Shown here piece by piece: positions 34,796 to 44,119 of a DNA stretch of 64,000 nt. Under the pieces are notes generated by a model. The model worked only from the letters and a program-made list of their open reading frames with translations, made no database searches and had not been told where the DNA came from. The translations under genes and the position numbers were made by a program. The DNA comes from Ezakiella coagulans. GTDB lineage: Bacteria > Bacillota > Clostridia > Tissierellales > Peptoniphilaceae. Within the stretch, counting starts at the first letter, position 1. Each line of letters opens with the position of its first letter. The DNA lies in NCBI RefSeq assembly GCF_003096635.1, contig NZ_QEKV01000004.1, positions 124,001-188,000 on the forward strand, given 5' to 3'.

Positions 34796-35548
34796 ATGAT
34801 GAAAATTGACATTGATGGACTTCAATTGAATTATTTGGAAGAGGGCTCACTTGAGAAGAAGACTGTTCTCATTGTTCACGGTTGGGGAGCGAATATTAAG
34901 ACCGTTATGCCGATTGTGAACATTTTGAAACACGATTTTCATGTGATTGCGATCGATTTGCCGGCTCATGGAGAGAGCGACGTTCCGACAGAGGTGTTTG
35001 GAACGGCGGATTATGCAGATGTGATTTCGATGTTTATGGAAAAGCTTTCCATAACGAATTGTTATTATATCGGTCACTCTTTCGGCGGCAAGTGCGGCAT
35101 TTATCTTGCCGGACACAATCATCCGTCAATTGAAAGGTTGGTGCTTGTGGACGCGTCGGGCATAAAGCCTGAGCTATCAAGTAAGACCAAGTTCAAGGTG
35201 AAGATTTTCAAGATCATGAAAGCCATTTACATAAAGTTATTTGGCGAAGAGAATATCGACAAGTTCTACAAACGTTTCGGCTCTGCGGACTACAAGGCTG
35301 CGGACGGAATTGTAAGAAATATTTTAGTTAAGGTTGTGAATGAGGATTTGACGCATCTTTTTTCGAACATTGGAGTTCCGACACTTCTTGTTTGGGGCGA
35401 GAGAGACGGCGACACACCTCTTTATATGGGGAAGATCATGAATGAAAAGATTTCAAATTCAAAGCTTGTCGTTCTTGACGGCGGTCATTATTCATATCTT
35501 GACGACTCGATAAATTTTAAAAAGGCTGTTTTGGACTTTTTGTCCTAG
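34796..35548 (+). CDS. Alpha/beta hydrolase
   Basis: 250-residue serine hydrolase. Nucleophile elbow GHSFGG (~residue 98-103), oxyanion region HGWGANIKTV, Asp in PTLLVWGERDGDTPL and catalytic His in DGGHYSYLDD. Substrate is unknown. The start is ATG 34796 or 34799 (GTGGTGAT upstream). It precedes the Mur ligase by 11 bp, so it is co-transcribed with cell-wall precursor genes; a link to envelope metabolism is only contextual. Confidence 0.88.
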   Translation: MMKIDIDGLQLNYLEEGSLEKKTVLIVHGWGANIKTVMPIVNILKHDFHVIAIDLPAHGESDVPTEVFGTADYADVISMFMEKLSITNCYYIGHSFGGKCGIYLAGHNHPSIERLVLVDASGIKPELSSKTKFKVKIFKIMKAIYIKLFGEENIDKFYKRFGSADYKAADGIVRNILVKVVNEDLTHLFSNIGVPTLLVWGERDGDTPLYMGKIMNEKISNSKLVVLDGGHYSYLDDSINFKKAVLDFLS

Positions 35549-35559
35549 TGGAGGTAAAA

Positions 35560-37077
35560 ATGGAAATTCTTGAATTGATACTTTTGTGTTTGGTTGGTGC
35601 GTTGGGGCTTATGCTTATGTATATTCGCTCCAATTATTTCATTCACATGGCGCAACAAATCGGATATATTTCAAAGGAATATCGTGAGTGGATAAACAAT
35701 CACCCGAACCGTGCTTTCACTTTTAAAAAGAGCAAAGACGAGTTTAAAAAGCCGCTTGTTTACACTCCGCGTGTGAAAAGACTTATATTCACGCAAATGC
35801 TTTTGAACTTTTTGATTATTGCACTCTTTGTAGTATTTTATTTTATAAGAAAACCTGACGGCATTACATTCTATTTGCTGTTGTTGGCACTTGTTTTTGC
35901 AGAAATCGTCATGATTTTCTATCAAAATGCAATCACATATATTGCGCTCAATGTGAACAGACCGATCGAGGCGTTGATTCACAGAAAGTTCTACAAACAA
36001 GCACAATCAAAGATTAAATCTTTAAAGAAGAACGGACTCACAGTCGTCGGAATCACCGGTTCATACGGTAAGACTTCGACAAAGATGATTCTTTATAACA
36101 TTATAAAAGATTATATCCCGACATACACGAGCCCTGAGAGTTTTAACACTCCTATGGGTCTTTCGAAAGTTATAAATAACGAGCTCGACGAGACAGCACG
36201 AGTTTTTATTGCAGAGATGGGTGCGAGATATGTAAACGAGATTGAGGAGCTTGCAAAGCTTGTAAAGCCGGACATCGGCGTTATCACAAATATCGGTCCG
36301 TGTCACCTCGAGACATTTGGAAGCATTGAAAACATCATAAAGACAAAGTTTGAACTTGCGGATGCTGTGAAGAAAAACGGCTATCTCATTTTGAATGTGG
36401 ACAACGAAAACATTAAAAACGAGATGATTAAGAGAAATCTCAACCCGGGCACAGTTTCGGTTAAAAGTGAAGATGCGACAATAAGCGCAAAGATTCTTTC
36501 AGCCGATGAAAACGGGACGAGTTTTGAAGTGCATTTTCCGGAAGAGGTTCGCGTTTTGAAGACACCGCTTTTGGGCGAGCACAATATTATAAATATTTTG
36601 ATGGCAATTTTAGTCGCAAGGCGTTTTAATATTTCAAATGACCAAATAGAAGCTGCAGTTTCAAAGCTGCCGCAAGTTGAACACAGACTAAATGTTATAA
36701 AAAATCCGGCGGGGCTCATCGTTATTGACGATGCATTCAATTCAAACCCTGACGGAGCGAGAGCCGCTCTGAACGTTTTGAACAGTTTTAAGTCCGGCAA
36801 GAAAGTCATTGTGACGCCGGGCATGGTCGAGCTTGGGGATATGATGTATGATGAGAATTATAAGCTTGGTCAAGAGATTGCAAGGATGACCGACATAAGC
36901 ATTTTGGTCGGTGCGGAAATAACAAAGCCGATTCAAGACGGCGTACGCGATGAAAATATCGAGACACACAAGTCCTTTGTTGTGAACAGTTTGAAGGAAG
37001 CGACAGCGCTTTTCCCAAATTTGCTCGCACCGGGCGATGTAGTTTTGTTTGAAAACGATTTGACGGATATATATTGA
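35560..37077 (+). CDS. MurF-like Mur ligase with N-terminal membrane anchor
   Basis: 505 residues. The first ~120 residues contain three hydrophobic segments (LELILLCLVGALGLMLMYI, the FTQMLLNFLIIALFVVFYFI region, YLLLLALVFAEIVMIF). A Mur ligase follows: ATP loop GITGSYGKTSTK (~168-179), NIGPCHLETFGS, the EHRLNVI motif and DDAFNSNPDGARAAL. The central and C-terminal parts match UDP-MurNAc-tripeptide D-Ala-D-Ala ligases, and ddl, which makes D-Ala-D-Ala, follows 12 bp downstream. ATG 35560 follows GGAGG; an in-frame GTG at 35548 overlaps the ribosome site. Membrane-anchored MurF-like proteins are known in Clostridia; the anchor is unusual for classical MurF. Confidence 0.88.
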   Translation: MEILELILLCLVGALGLMLMYIRSNYFIHMAQQIGYISKEYREWINNHPNRAFTFKKSKDEFKKPLVYTPRVKRLIFTQMLLNFLIIALFVVFYFIRKPDGITFYLLLLALVFAEIVMIFYQNAITYIALNVNRPIEALIHRKFYKQAQSKIKSLKKNGLTVVGITGSYGKTSTKMILYNIIKDYIPTYTSPESFNTPMGLSKVINNELDETARVFIAEMGARYVNEIEELAKLVKPDIGVITNIGPCHLETFGSIENIIKTKFELADAVKKNGYLILNVDNENIKNEMIKRNLNPGTVSVKSEDATISAKILSADENGTSFEVHFPEEVRVLKTPLLGEHNIINILMAILVARRFNISNDQIEAAVSKLPQVEHRLNVIKNPAGLIVIDDAFNSNPDGARAALNVLNSFKSGKKVIVTPGMVELGDMMYDENYKLGQEIARMTDISILVGAEITKPIQDGVRDENIETHKSFVVNSLKEATALFPNLLAPGDVVLFENDLTDIY

Positions 37078-37089
37078 TAAGGAGATTTT

Positions 37090-38235
37090 ATGAAAAATAT
37101 TGTTGTTATTTTCGGCGGAAGAGCCGTTGAACATGAAGTTAGCGTTATAACGGGGATTCAAGCCGTTGAAAACTTGAACAAGGAAAAATATAATGTCATT
37201 CCTGTTTTTATTGACAAGTCGGGCGTGATGTTTACGGGCGAATGCTACAAGGATTTTAAGAATTTTAAAAACAACGAATTCCCGGACAGCAAGCCATGCC
37301 GTTTCGGTACAAGCTATGGCGACCACAATCTTTACATTGAAAACAAGGGACTCTTTAAAAAAGACGAAGTTGTTGAAATTGACTGTGTAGTTTTTGGAGT
37401 TCACGGTTCACACGGTGAAGACGGAGCACTCCAAGGCATTTTTGAAACAAACGGCATTCCGTTTACGGGACCTTCCGTTATGTCAAGTGCCGTCGGAATG
37501 GACAAGATTATAATGAAAGACGTTTATAAGTCGCACAACATTCCGGTTGTGAAATATACATGGGTTTTCCGCGACAGATTTAAGGTTGAGCCGAACGATA
37601 CGCTCGACTATGTCATGAGTAAACTTGAATTCCCGATTTATGTAAAGCCGGCAAGTCTCGGTTCTTCAATCGGTATAAAGGTTGCAAGGACAAAGGAAGA
37701 ACTTCGCGAAGCAACTGAAGTCGCATCGAGTTTTGACAGAAAAATTATTTTTGAAGAAGCTGTTATTAACGCAACTGAATTAAATGTCGCAGTTATGGGT
37801 AGAAATGGTGATGTAGAGGTTAGTAGCGTAGAAAGTCCCCTCGGAGCCGATGAGGTTTTCAGCTATCAACAAAAATACATGTCGCAAGACGGCAAGTCGA
37901 AGCTGATTGGCGGTAAGCATAATTTTATTCGTGATGAAGACACCGTCTATAAGGCAACTGAGCTTGCAAAGTATTCGTTTAACGTTTTAGACGTTCGCGG
38001 AAATGCAAGAATCGACATTTTGATGGACGAAGCGGGAAATATGTTCGTTAACGAAATTAATACACTTCCGGGTTCATACGCATTTTATTTGTGGGAAGAT
38101 GTCGGATATACATTTAAAAGTTTGCTAGATCGCATGATTGAGATTGCAATATCTGCAAAAAAAGAAGAAGAAGAAACAAATTATAGATTTGATTCGGATT
38201 TGTTCCATCACACAGGTTACGGCTCGAAGTTATAG
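37090..38235 (+). CDS. ddl: D-alanine--D-alanine ligase
   Basis: 381-residue ATP-grasp ligase making D-Ala-D-Ala for peptidoglycan. The N-terminus has VVIFGGRAVEHEVSVITG. Other regions are HGSHGEDGALQGIFETNGIP, the PIYVKPASLGSSIGIKVA ATP-binding loop, and metal ligands in DILMDEAGNMFVNEINTLPG. It is directly downstream of the MurF-like gene, giving a substrate-channel operon. A hairpin with T run lies at its stop codon. Confidence 0.96.
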   Translation: MKNIVVIFGGRAVEHEVSVITGIQAVENLNKEKYNVIPVFIDKSGVMFTGECYKDFKNFKNNEFPDSKPCRFGTSYGDHNLYIENKGLFKKDEVVEIDCVVFGVHGSHGEDGALQGIFETNGIPFTGPSVMSSAVGMDKIIMKDVYKSHNIPVVKYTWVFRDRFKVEPNDTLDYVMSKLEFPIYVKPASLGSSIGIKVARTKEELREATEVASSFDRKIIFEEAVINATELNVAVMGRNGDVEVSSVESPLGADEVFSYQQKYMSQDGKSKLIGGKHNFIRDEDTVYKATELAKYSFNVLDVRGNARIDILMDEAGNMFVNEINTLPGSYAFYLWEDVGYTFKSLLDRMIEIAISAKKEEEETNYRFDSDLFHHTGYGSKL

Positions 38236-38249
38236 AGCCGTATTTTTTT
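38220..38249 (+). terminator. Terminator/attenuator at the ddl stop
   Basis: CGGCTC / GAGCCG stem overlapping the last ddl codons, followed by seven T residues and then the rnr ribosome site. Confidence 0.75.
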
Positions 38250-38260
38250 AAGGAGGGACC

Positions 38261-40345
38261 ATGGGAATTAAAGAAAAGATTAAGGAGATTTTGTCCACAA
38301 AGAAGAATGTCACAGTGGATGATCTTAAAATTTTCCTCCGAATATCGAAATATGAAAAGAAAGAGTTCAAGCATATTTTAAGGCAAATGCGAGAAGAGGG
38401 GACTTTGGATATCAATGAGAGGGGATTTTTGACTCTCGGAGAGCGGAAACCACTCTACGGCGTGTTTAGCGAAACAAATTACAACTACGGATTTGTTAAC
38501 ACCGAGGACGGGGTGGAGTATTTTATTCCGGGCAAGGACAAAAACGGTGCGCTTGAAGGCGACGTGGTTTTGATTGAAAAGCTCGACAAGGGTCCGGGGC
38601 GCACTGTTGCTCGGGTCATCAAGGTGACCGACCGAAAGGAACGCTATGTCGTTTGCGATATAAAAAATAAAAATAGAAAAATGATTGTCACGCCGATGGG
38701 GGATTTCGACTCGTTTATTCATCTTCAAACTCCGCCGAAGGGCAGAAAATACAAAGACGGAAAATACAAGGTGCGACTTCTCGATTACGACAAGAGAAAA
38801 AAGAAATATATGGGAGAAGTGGTCGAGTTTATAGGAACGGACGACGACAAGTATTTAGATCTAAAAACACTTGTGTCGGAGTACGATTTGCCTATTGATT
38901 TTCCGGAGGATGTAATTGAAAATGCGAACTTCGTTTCGAGGGAAAAGATTTTGCCGTCAGAACGTGTGGACTATCGAGATGTTTTCACTGTCACAATCGA
39001 CGGCGAAGATGCAAAGGACTTCGATGATGCTATAAGTGTCGAAAAGACGGGGGAAAATTCATATTTTCTTTATGTCCACATCGCCGACGTTAGCCACTAT
39101 GTGAAAGACGGGGCGCCGCTCGACGTCGAAGCGAAGAAGAGAGACTTCAGTATTTATCTTCCGGGACTCACGATTCCGATGCTACCGCATGTGCTCTCAA
39201 ACGGCGTGTGCTCACTAAATCCGAACGAGGACAGATATACGATGTCCGTCAAGATGGAAATAAGAAACGGCGGCGAGCCGAAGATGGTCTCGATTGACAA
39301 GGCGATAATAAATTCAGACTATAGACTCACATACGACGGCGTGAGTGAGCTTTTTGAAACGGGCGACAATGCGGACTATAACGATGAGCTCAAAGAATTT
39401 TTAATGACCGCAAGGGAAGTCTATAACATTTTAAAATCGCAATCCGAAGCACGAGGCACAATAAGCTTTATGTCGAGCGAAGCGAAGTTTATTATGGATG
39501 ACATGAATCGAATTGTCGACATTCTTCCGCGTCCGCAAAGAGAGGCGGAGGAACTCATCGAAGAGATGATGATTGCGACAAACAGAGTTGTTTCGAAGAA
39601 ATACAGAGAGATGGAGCTGCCGTTTATTTACAGAATCCACGAGGAGCCGACCGACGAAAAACTCGAAGGCATGAGAACACTTTTGAGACCGTTCGGCGTG
39701 AAAGTGCCGGAAAAAGTTTCGGCGAAAGATATACAGAAACTTCTGGAAGATTTGAGCGAACACGAATCTTTTGAAAGAATAAACGATATTGTTTTGAGGT
39801 CGATGATGAAGGCGAACTATAGCGACGAAAACATCGGACACTTTGCACTTGCACTCGCTGACTATTCGCATTTCACCTCGCCTATAAGAAGATATCCGGA
39901 TCTTTTCATTCATCGTATCATTTCGCAAAAAATGTCCAACCGTTTAACGGAGAGAAATATAAAATACTTCGGAAACAAGGCGAAGGAAGTGGCGGAGGAA
40001 GCGTCAAACCGCGAAAAACAAATCGTCGACCTTGAAAGAGAAGCGGACAGCCTTAAAAAATGCGAATATATGAAGGACAGGGTCTATGAAATCTACGACG
40101 GCAAAGTGAGTGGCATAACGGATTTCGGCATGTTTGTAAAACTCCCGAACACAGTCGAGGGACTTATTTGCAACGAGGAATTTATGGACAACTATCTCTT
40201 TGACGAAAAGGAAATGACCGCAATAACGACGCACAACAACAAAAAATACGAAATCGGAACACCGGTTCGTGTAAAAGTTGTGAACGTGAACATGAATAGA
40301 CGCGAAATAGATTTTATGCTTTTGGAGGATGAAGATGGCAGATAA
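38261..40345 (+). CDS. rnr: Ribonuclease R
   Basis: 694-residue 3'-5' exoribonuclease (RNB family) that degrades structured RNA and works with tmRNA/SmpB. It has an N-terminal winged helix and cold-shock-like domains (FSETNYNYGFVNTEDG). The RNB core has TIDGEDAKDFDDAISVEK with catalytic Asps and HIADVSHYV. A C-terminal S1 domain follows (GKVSGITDFGMFVKLPNTVE). It overlaps smpB by 11 bp, and ssrA lies immediately beyond: a trans-translation cluster. Confidence 0.97.
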   Translation: MGIKEKIKEILSTKKNVTVDDLKIFLRISKYEKKEFKHILRQMREEGTLDINERGFLTLGERKPLYGVFSETNYNYGFVNTEDGVEYFIPGKDKNGALEGDVVLIEKLDKGPGRTVARVIKVTDRKERYVVCDIKNKNRKMIVTPMGDFDSFIHLQTPPKGRKYKDGKYKVRLLDYDKRKKKYMGEVVEFIGTDDDKYLDLKTLVSEYDLPIDFPEDVIENANFVSREKILPSERVDYRDVFTVTIDGEDAKDFDDAISVEKTGENSYFLYVHIADVSHYVKDGAPLDVEAKKRDFSIYLPGLTIPMLPHVLSNGVCSLNPNEDRYTMSVKMEIRNGGEPKMVSIDKAIINSDYRLTYDGVSELFETGDNADYNDELKEFLMTAREVYNILKSQSEARGTISFMSSEAKFIMDDMNRIVDILPRPQREAEELIEEMMIATNRVVSKKYREMELPFIYRIHEEPTDEKLEGMRTLLRPFGVKVPEKVSAKDIQKLLEDLSEHESFERINDIVLRSMMKANYSDENIGHFALALADYSHFTSPIRRYPDLFIHRIISQKMSNRLTERNIKYFGNKAKEVAEEASNREKQIVDLEREADSLKKCEYMKDRVYEIYDGKVSGITDFGMFVKLPNTVEGLICNEEFMDNYLFDEKEMTAITTHNNKKYEIGTPVRVKVVNVNMNRREIDFMLLEDEDGR

Positions 40346-40787
40346 CAACGAAAAAATTCTTGCACAAAACAGAAAAGCGCGCCATGAGTACTTCATAATA
40401 AAGACATACGAGGCGGGCATCGAACTTCGTGGAACCGAAGTGAAGAGCATTCGTGCGGGCAAGGCGAACCTCAAAGAGGCGTACTGCATGGTTAAAAACG
40501 GTGAAATCATTGTTGTCGGCATGCACGTGTCGCCGTACAAAGAGGGAAACCTTTTTAACAGCGACCCGATTCGCGACAGAAAACTTCTTTTAAACAAAAG
40601 AGAAATTATTCGAATAACGTCGGAGGTTAAAGAGAAGGGGCTCACGCTCATTCCGATTTCGATGTACACGAAAGGACGCTTAATAAAGATGGAAATTGCA
40701 CTTGCGCAAGGGAAAAAACTCTACGACAAGCGCGAATCCAAAAAGGAAAAAGATGTGAAAAGAGCACTCGACCGTATGAAATACTGA
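40335..40787 (+). CDS. smpB: SsrA-binding protein SmpB
   Basis: 150-residue tmRNA-binding protein. Signature text: NRKARHEYFIIKTYEAGIEL, GTEVKSIRAGKANL, HVSPYKEGN, RDRKLLLNKREI, and the basic tail YDKRESKKEKDVKRALDR. ATG 40335 is chosen because GGAGG directly abuts the alternative ATG 40329. It overlaps the end of rnr. Confidence 0.97.
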   Translation: MADNNEKILAQNRKARHEYFIIKTYEAGIELRGTEVKSIRAGKANLKEAYCMVKNGEIIVVGMHVSPYKEGNLFNSDPIRDRKLLLNKREIIRITSEVKEKGLTLIPISMYTKGRLIKMEIALAQGKKLYDKRESKKEKDVKRALDRMKY

Positions 40788-40816
40788 TTGAAAAAAGCGG
40801 AGAAATGTGCTATAAT
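40788..40816 (+). promoter_or_regulatory. Promoter of ssrA
   Basis: TTGAAA, a 17-bp spacer and TATAAT (with TG before it), placing the start at about 40823-40827, at the mature tmRNA 5' end. Confidence 0.85.
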
Positions 40817-40826
40817 AAAGGTGCGA

Positions 40827-41184
40827 GGGGATGTATTTGGTTTCGACAGGAATACGGATGTATCAAGAAGCGAGTCGTAGTTCGCGAAACTACGTTAAAA
40901 AAGAGCAACTAACTTTAAACGCAGAAGAAAATAATAATTTTGCATTTGCTGCTTAGTTAAAAGCGGCGCGTCTCGAATCCTATCTCTCGTGTGGAGGCTG
41001 AGACCTTAACAACTTACGAGCTGATTTATTTGGTGATGCTTTTAGCCATATAAATTAACAAAAGCTACTTCGGACGGAGTTTGATGTTTTAGAAATTTGA
41101 AGGAAACTTTAAAAACATCTGCACTCGGAGATGCTTGATGCATAGTTTTTTTGGACAGGAGTTCGACTCTCCTCATCTCCACCA
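40827..41184 (+). ncRNA. ssrA: Transfer-messenger RNA (tmRNA)
   Basis: The acceptor stem GGGGATG (5' end) pairs with CATCTCC before the encoded CCA at 41182-41184. The T arm GGACAGGAGTTCGACTCTCC and the 5' TTTGGTTTCGACAGG element are conserved. The tag frame starts at GCA 40921 and reads AEENNNFAFAA, stop at 40954-40956. It rescues stalled ribosomes with SmpB encoded just upstream. Confidence 0.97.
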
Positions 41185-41191
41185 AAACGAA

Positions 41192-41219
41192 AAGGAAGTT
41201 GAAATACACTTCCTTTTTT
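41192..41219 (+). terminator. Terminator after ssrA
   Basis: AAGGAAGT / ACTTCCTT stem, then T residues. Confidence 0.9.
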
Positions 41220-41318
41220 AGTACTTAGAGCGTTTGAATTACAAATTTAAATAAATATATTATGATTAAAGTGAATAAAATGGGTTACATAAGTAAAAAT
41301 GGTTTGGAGGTAAAAGTA

Positions 41319-41596
41319 ATGAAAAATGGATTCGGACGATTATTTTTATTTTATTGATTATTCTGATTTTTAACTACAAGGGAATTCTCATTAGACTAAG
41401 CGTAAATAATTACCTTAAAAAGAACGATATCAACGGTTATTCTATTTTTTATATTGAAAAATTCCTCGCGCAAGACGGCTATTTGATTCACTTAAAAAAC
41501 AATCTTGGACAAGAAAGAAATATAACTGTCATTTCTAAATTGCTGCCACTCAATGTTATTCATGACTCTATGTTGGGTAAAGAAGATATGAAATAA
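41319..41596 (+). pseudogene. Small membrane-anchored hypothetical protein with a 1-nt frameshift
   Basis: GGAGG then ATG 41319 opens MKNGFGRLFLFY and stops at 41355. The neighbouring frame continues from 41354 as LIILIFNYKGILIRLSVNNY and LKKNDINGYSIFYIEKFLAQ up to 41596. One extra T in the T-rich stretch near 41343-41352 would join them into a ~92-residue protein with one N-terminal membrane helix. The family is not recognised. It may be a real frameshift or a sequencing error. Confidence 0.55.
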
Positions 41597-41694
41597 TAAT
41601 TATAGGAACTGAAGGAATAAAGGGAGCATTTATTAAAGGTTTTATAAAGATTGGGATAGCACATATATAATGTTAAAAGAAGATGCTATAATTA

Positions 41695-42264
41695 TTGGAG
41701 GAAAGATTTAAGATATATTGCAATGAATTTAAATTCAACATACAAGAATTAAAGAGGATAAAACATAATTTGCCTAAAATCTTACATACATTTTTAGACG
41801 AAACAGGAGCAAGATATTTTGAATTGCAATATCACGGAGAATTAAGAGTTGACGATATTTCGGAAATATGTTTTACAAAAGGTCTACGAAGCCAAAACAC
41901 AATAGACAACTTAAAATCAAAAGGAATTAAATTATATAAAATTGTAGGGGGGGCGATGAATGTGTTGGAATTTAAAAAAGCTATCGGATATATTGATACC
42001 GGCGGTTTGATATGCGAATTAGAAGATGGGAGATTTGCACTGATATGGACTGAATATATAGACGAGCCTGACGATTTCAATAAAGGCGAAGTTTCATATT
42101 CAAAATATACTTTCACAAGAGGAAAGCCAATTGATGAAAACGTTTCTGTTGAAGATATTGAAAAAGCAAAAAAAATATTAGCAGATCCGAATTCAGATAT
42201 ATTGCAATTAAAAGATAAAGCGCATAAAGAGGCTTTTGATAAATATTTTGCAGAGCATAAATAA
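41695..42264 (+). CDS. Hypothetical protein
   Basis: 189 residues, soluble and mixed alpha/beta by composition. No motif of known function is visible; phrases include LPKILHTFLDETGARYFELQ, GLRSQNTIDNLKSKGIKLYK and GGLICELEDGRFALIWTEY. The start is uncertain: the TTG at 41695 overlaps the only GGAGGAAA ribosome site, and no ATG/GTG/TTG lies at the right distance after it. The start codon may therefore be non-standard or mutated. It resembles small accessory or immunity-type proteins in style, but this is a guess. Confidence 0.55.
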   Translation: MEERFKIYCNEFKFNIQELKRIKHNLPKILHTFLDETGARYFELQYHGELRVDDISEICFTKGLRSQNTIDNLKSKGIKLYKIVGGAMNVLEFKKAIGYIDTGGLICELEDGRFALIWTEYIDEPDDFNKGEVSYSKYTFTRGKPIDENVSVEDIEKAKKILADPNSDILQLKDKAHKEAFDKYFAEHK

Positions 42265-42460
42265 AAATTAATCGTGCGAATAATCTTGTGAAAATTGAAT
42301 AAAACGTGTAATAATAGCGAATTAATCGTGCGAGTAATCGTGCGATTTTTTTATTGCTTTTTCTAGTAGGCGTAAAATAATCTTGGAAATATAATGTCAT
42401 CGGACAGATAGCGGAGGAAAATTATTAAAGACAGATTTTTAAATCAATTTATATAAATGC

Positions 42461-42489
42461 TTGAAGTTATACGTATAAAGTAGTATAAT
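42461..42489 (+). promoter_or_regulatory. hicAB promoter with central operator palindrome
   Basis: TTGAAG, 17 bp, TATAAT. The spacer contains the perfect palindrome TTATACGTATAA (42467-42478), well placed for repression by the HicB antitoxin. Confidence 0.75.
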
Positions 42490-42512
42490 AATTTATGTAA
42501 GGAGGAAACAAT

Positions 42513-42707
42513 ATGCCAATGACGCCAAGAGAGATGGTCAAGCTATTGGAGAAAAACGGCTGGAAGCCTAAGGGCAACAATGGCGGTTCTCACAGAAAGT
42601 TTGAAAATCCGAAGACAGGTAAGGTCATTGTCGTTCCATATCACGAGGGCAGAGAACTCAAAAAGGGTACGGAGCAGAAGATATTGAAAGATGCGGGGCT
42701 TAAATAG
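42513..42707 (+). CDS. hicA: HicA-type mRNA interferase toxin
   Basis: 64-residue double-stranded-RNA-binding-fold toxin of the HicA/YcfA family: MTPREMVKLLEKNGW, GGSHRKFENP with the catalytic His, and VPYHEGRELKKGTEQKILKD. It cleaves mRNA when free of its antitoxin. The toxin-first order, with hicB 36 bp downstream, is typical. AAGGAGG precedes the ATG. Confidence 0.93.
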   Translation: MPMTPREMVKLLEKNGWKPKGNNGGSHRKFENPKTGKVIVVPYHEGRELKKGTEQKILKDAGLK

Positions 42708-42743
42708 CCCTGCCCCTTACTTTAATTAAAAGGAGTGTTTTTT

Positions 42744-43163
42744 ATGAAATTAATTTATCCGGCTATTTTTTACAAAGATAAGGAAGGCGAAGGTTACTCG
42801 ATTATATTTCCGGATATACACACCGGCGCAACTTGCGGAGACAATGTAAGCGACGGGTATTATATGGCGGAGGACTTTTTGGGCTGCTCTTTGTATGATG
42901 ATTATATTGACGGAAAAGAGCTTCCAAAGGCGACGAAGTTTGAAGATGTCACGATTGAAGATGATGGGTTTTCGGATATGGATTTGAGTTTTAAGACTAT
43001 GGTTGATATTGATATGGACGATTATATTCGACGTACGAGTTCAAAAACGGTAAAGAAGACGGTAACAATACCCAGTTATTTAAATGAGATGGCAAAAGCA
43101 AGTGATATTAACTTTTCAAAGGTTTTGACAGAGGGATTAAAAAAAGAATTAAATATTAAGTAG
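42744..43163 (+). CDS. hicB: HicB-type antitoxin
   Basis: 139 residues. The N-terminal partially degraded RNase H-like HicB domain (IYPAIFYKDKEGEGYSIIFP, GDNVSDGYYMAEDFLGCSL) is followed by a C-terminal ribbon-helix-helix-type DNA-binding tail (KKTVTIPSYLNEMAKASDIN). It neutralises HicA and probably binds the palindrome in the promoter. ATG 42744 follows AAAGGAG; the frame extends 9 bp upstream without a ribosome site. Confidence 0.92.
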   Translation: MKLIYPAIFYKDKEGEGYSIIFPDIHTGATCGDNVSDGYYMAEDFLGCSLYDDYIDGKELPKATKFEDVTIEDDGFSDMDLSFKTMVDIDMDDYIRRTSSKTVKKTVTIPSYLNEMAKASDINFSKVLTEGLKKELNIK

Positions 43164-43183
43164 AATCTATTTTTTAGATTAAC

Positions 43184-43207
43184 GGCACGTTTTATGCGTG
43201 CTTTTTT
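43184..43207 (+). terminator. Terminator after hicB
   Basis: GCACG / CGTGC hairpin followed by six T residues. Confidence 0.8.
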
Positions 43208-43337
43208 ATTTAAACTCTGCTGTGATGAATGCGGAGTTATTATGGGTAATAGATAAATAGGATTTATTTATTCGAATAAATTTAAAGCTTCAAGAGAGCG
43301 TGAGGCTGTTTAGTATAGATTAAAATATGGAGGAGTT

Positions 43338-43964
43338 ATGAGAAACAACGATTTTAAAGATATTGTATTTAACAGACATTCAATCAAGTCATTTGATGCG
43401 AATTATAAGATTCCAAGGGAGGAAATGCTTGAGATTTTGCAGGAAGCGACACAGGCACCGTCTTCGGTGAATTTGCAACCGTGGAGGTTTGTGGTTGTGG
43501 AGTCGGACGAGGGAAAGGAAAAGCTGCGTCCGCTTGTAAAATTTAACACCAGGCAAAACGACACGTCTTCGGCAATGATACTCATTTTCGGCGATATGAA
43601 GTGCTACGAAAAAGCCGACGAGATTTACTCCGAAGCGGTGAGACGTGGGTATATGCCGCAAGAGATCAAAGAGCGCGCGATGGGTTTTTTCCTTCCGGCA
43701 TACAAGAGTTTTTCGAGACAAAAGATGAACGACGTTGTGAAGATTGACTCTAGTTTGATGGCGATGCAACTACAATTTGTCGCAAGGGCGCACGGCTACG
43801 ACACAAATGTGATCGGCGGCTTCGAAGAAGATATAATCGCTAAGGAGTTCGGACTCGACCCGGAAAGATATGTGCCGGTCATGATTATCGCAATCGGCAA
43901 AGCGGACTATGAATACCACGAATCCGTCAGACTTGATGTGAAAGACATTTCGAAATTTGTTTAG
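43338..43964 (+). CDS. Nitroreductase family flavoprotein
   Basis: 208-residue FMN-dependent oxidoreductase of the nitroreductase family. FMN-binding signatures: NRHSIKSFDANYKIPREEML, QEATQAPSSVNLQPWRFVVV, and the C-terminal GYDTNVIGGFEEDIIAKEFG and VPVMIIAIGKADYE. Substrate is unknown. It has its own GGAGG start at 43338. The segment just after it (43981-44082, with the terminator) is duplicated at 52874-52975, so this gene marks the left border of an accessory segment. Confidence 0.92.
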   Translation: MRNNDFKDIVFNRHSIKSFDANYKIPREEMLEILQEATQAPSSVNLQPWRFVVVESDEGKEKLRPLVKFNTRQNDTSSAMILIFGDMKCYEKADEIYSEAVRRGYMPQEIKERAMGFFLPAYKSFSRQKMNDVVKIDSSLMAMQLQFVARAHGYDTNVIGGFEEDIIAKEFGLDPERYVPVMIIAIGKADYEYHESVRLDVKDISKFV

Positions 43965-43980
43965 GCTGTCTCGATGCGTC

Positions 43981-44082
43981 ATTATAGAAATTGAATATAT
44001 TGCGAAAATTAATTGAGAGTTTTCGGAAAAATTTTTGAGTATTTAATGAAAAGCGAAGGAGAAGTCTTTCGCTTTTTTGTGT
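43981..44082 (+). repeat. 102-bp direct repeat, left copy (nitroreductase 3' flank)
   Basis: Matches 52874-52975 with about five differences. It includes the AAGCGAA/TTCGCTT terminator hairpin at 44051-44077. The two copies enclose ~8.8 kb of accessory genes. Confidence 0.92.
44051..44077 (+). terminator. Terminator after the nitroreductase gene
   Basis: AAGCGAA and TTCGCTT arms with a T run. Confidence 0.85.
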
Positions 44083-44119
44083 GATCTTATATATTGCAAA
44101 TTTTTGTACTTATATAATG

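Noticed and set aside
43981-44082. Insertion sequence terminal repeats
   Set aside because: The 102-bp copies are direct, include an ordinary terminator, and no transposase gene lies between them.
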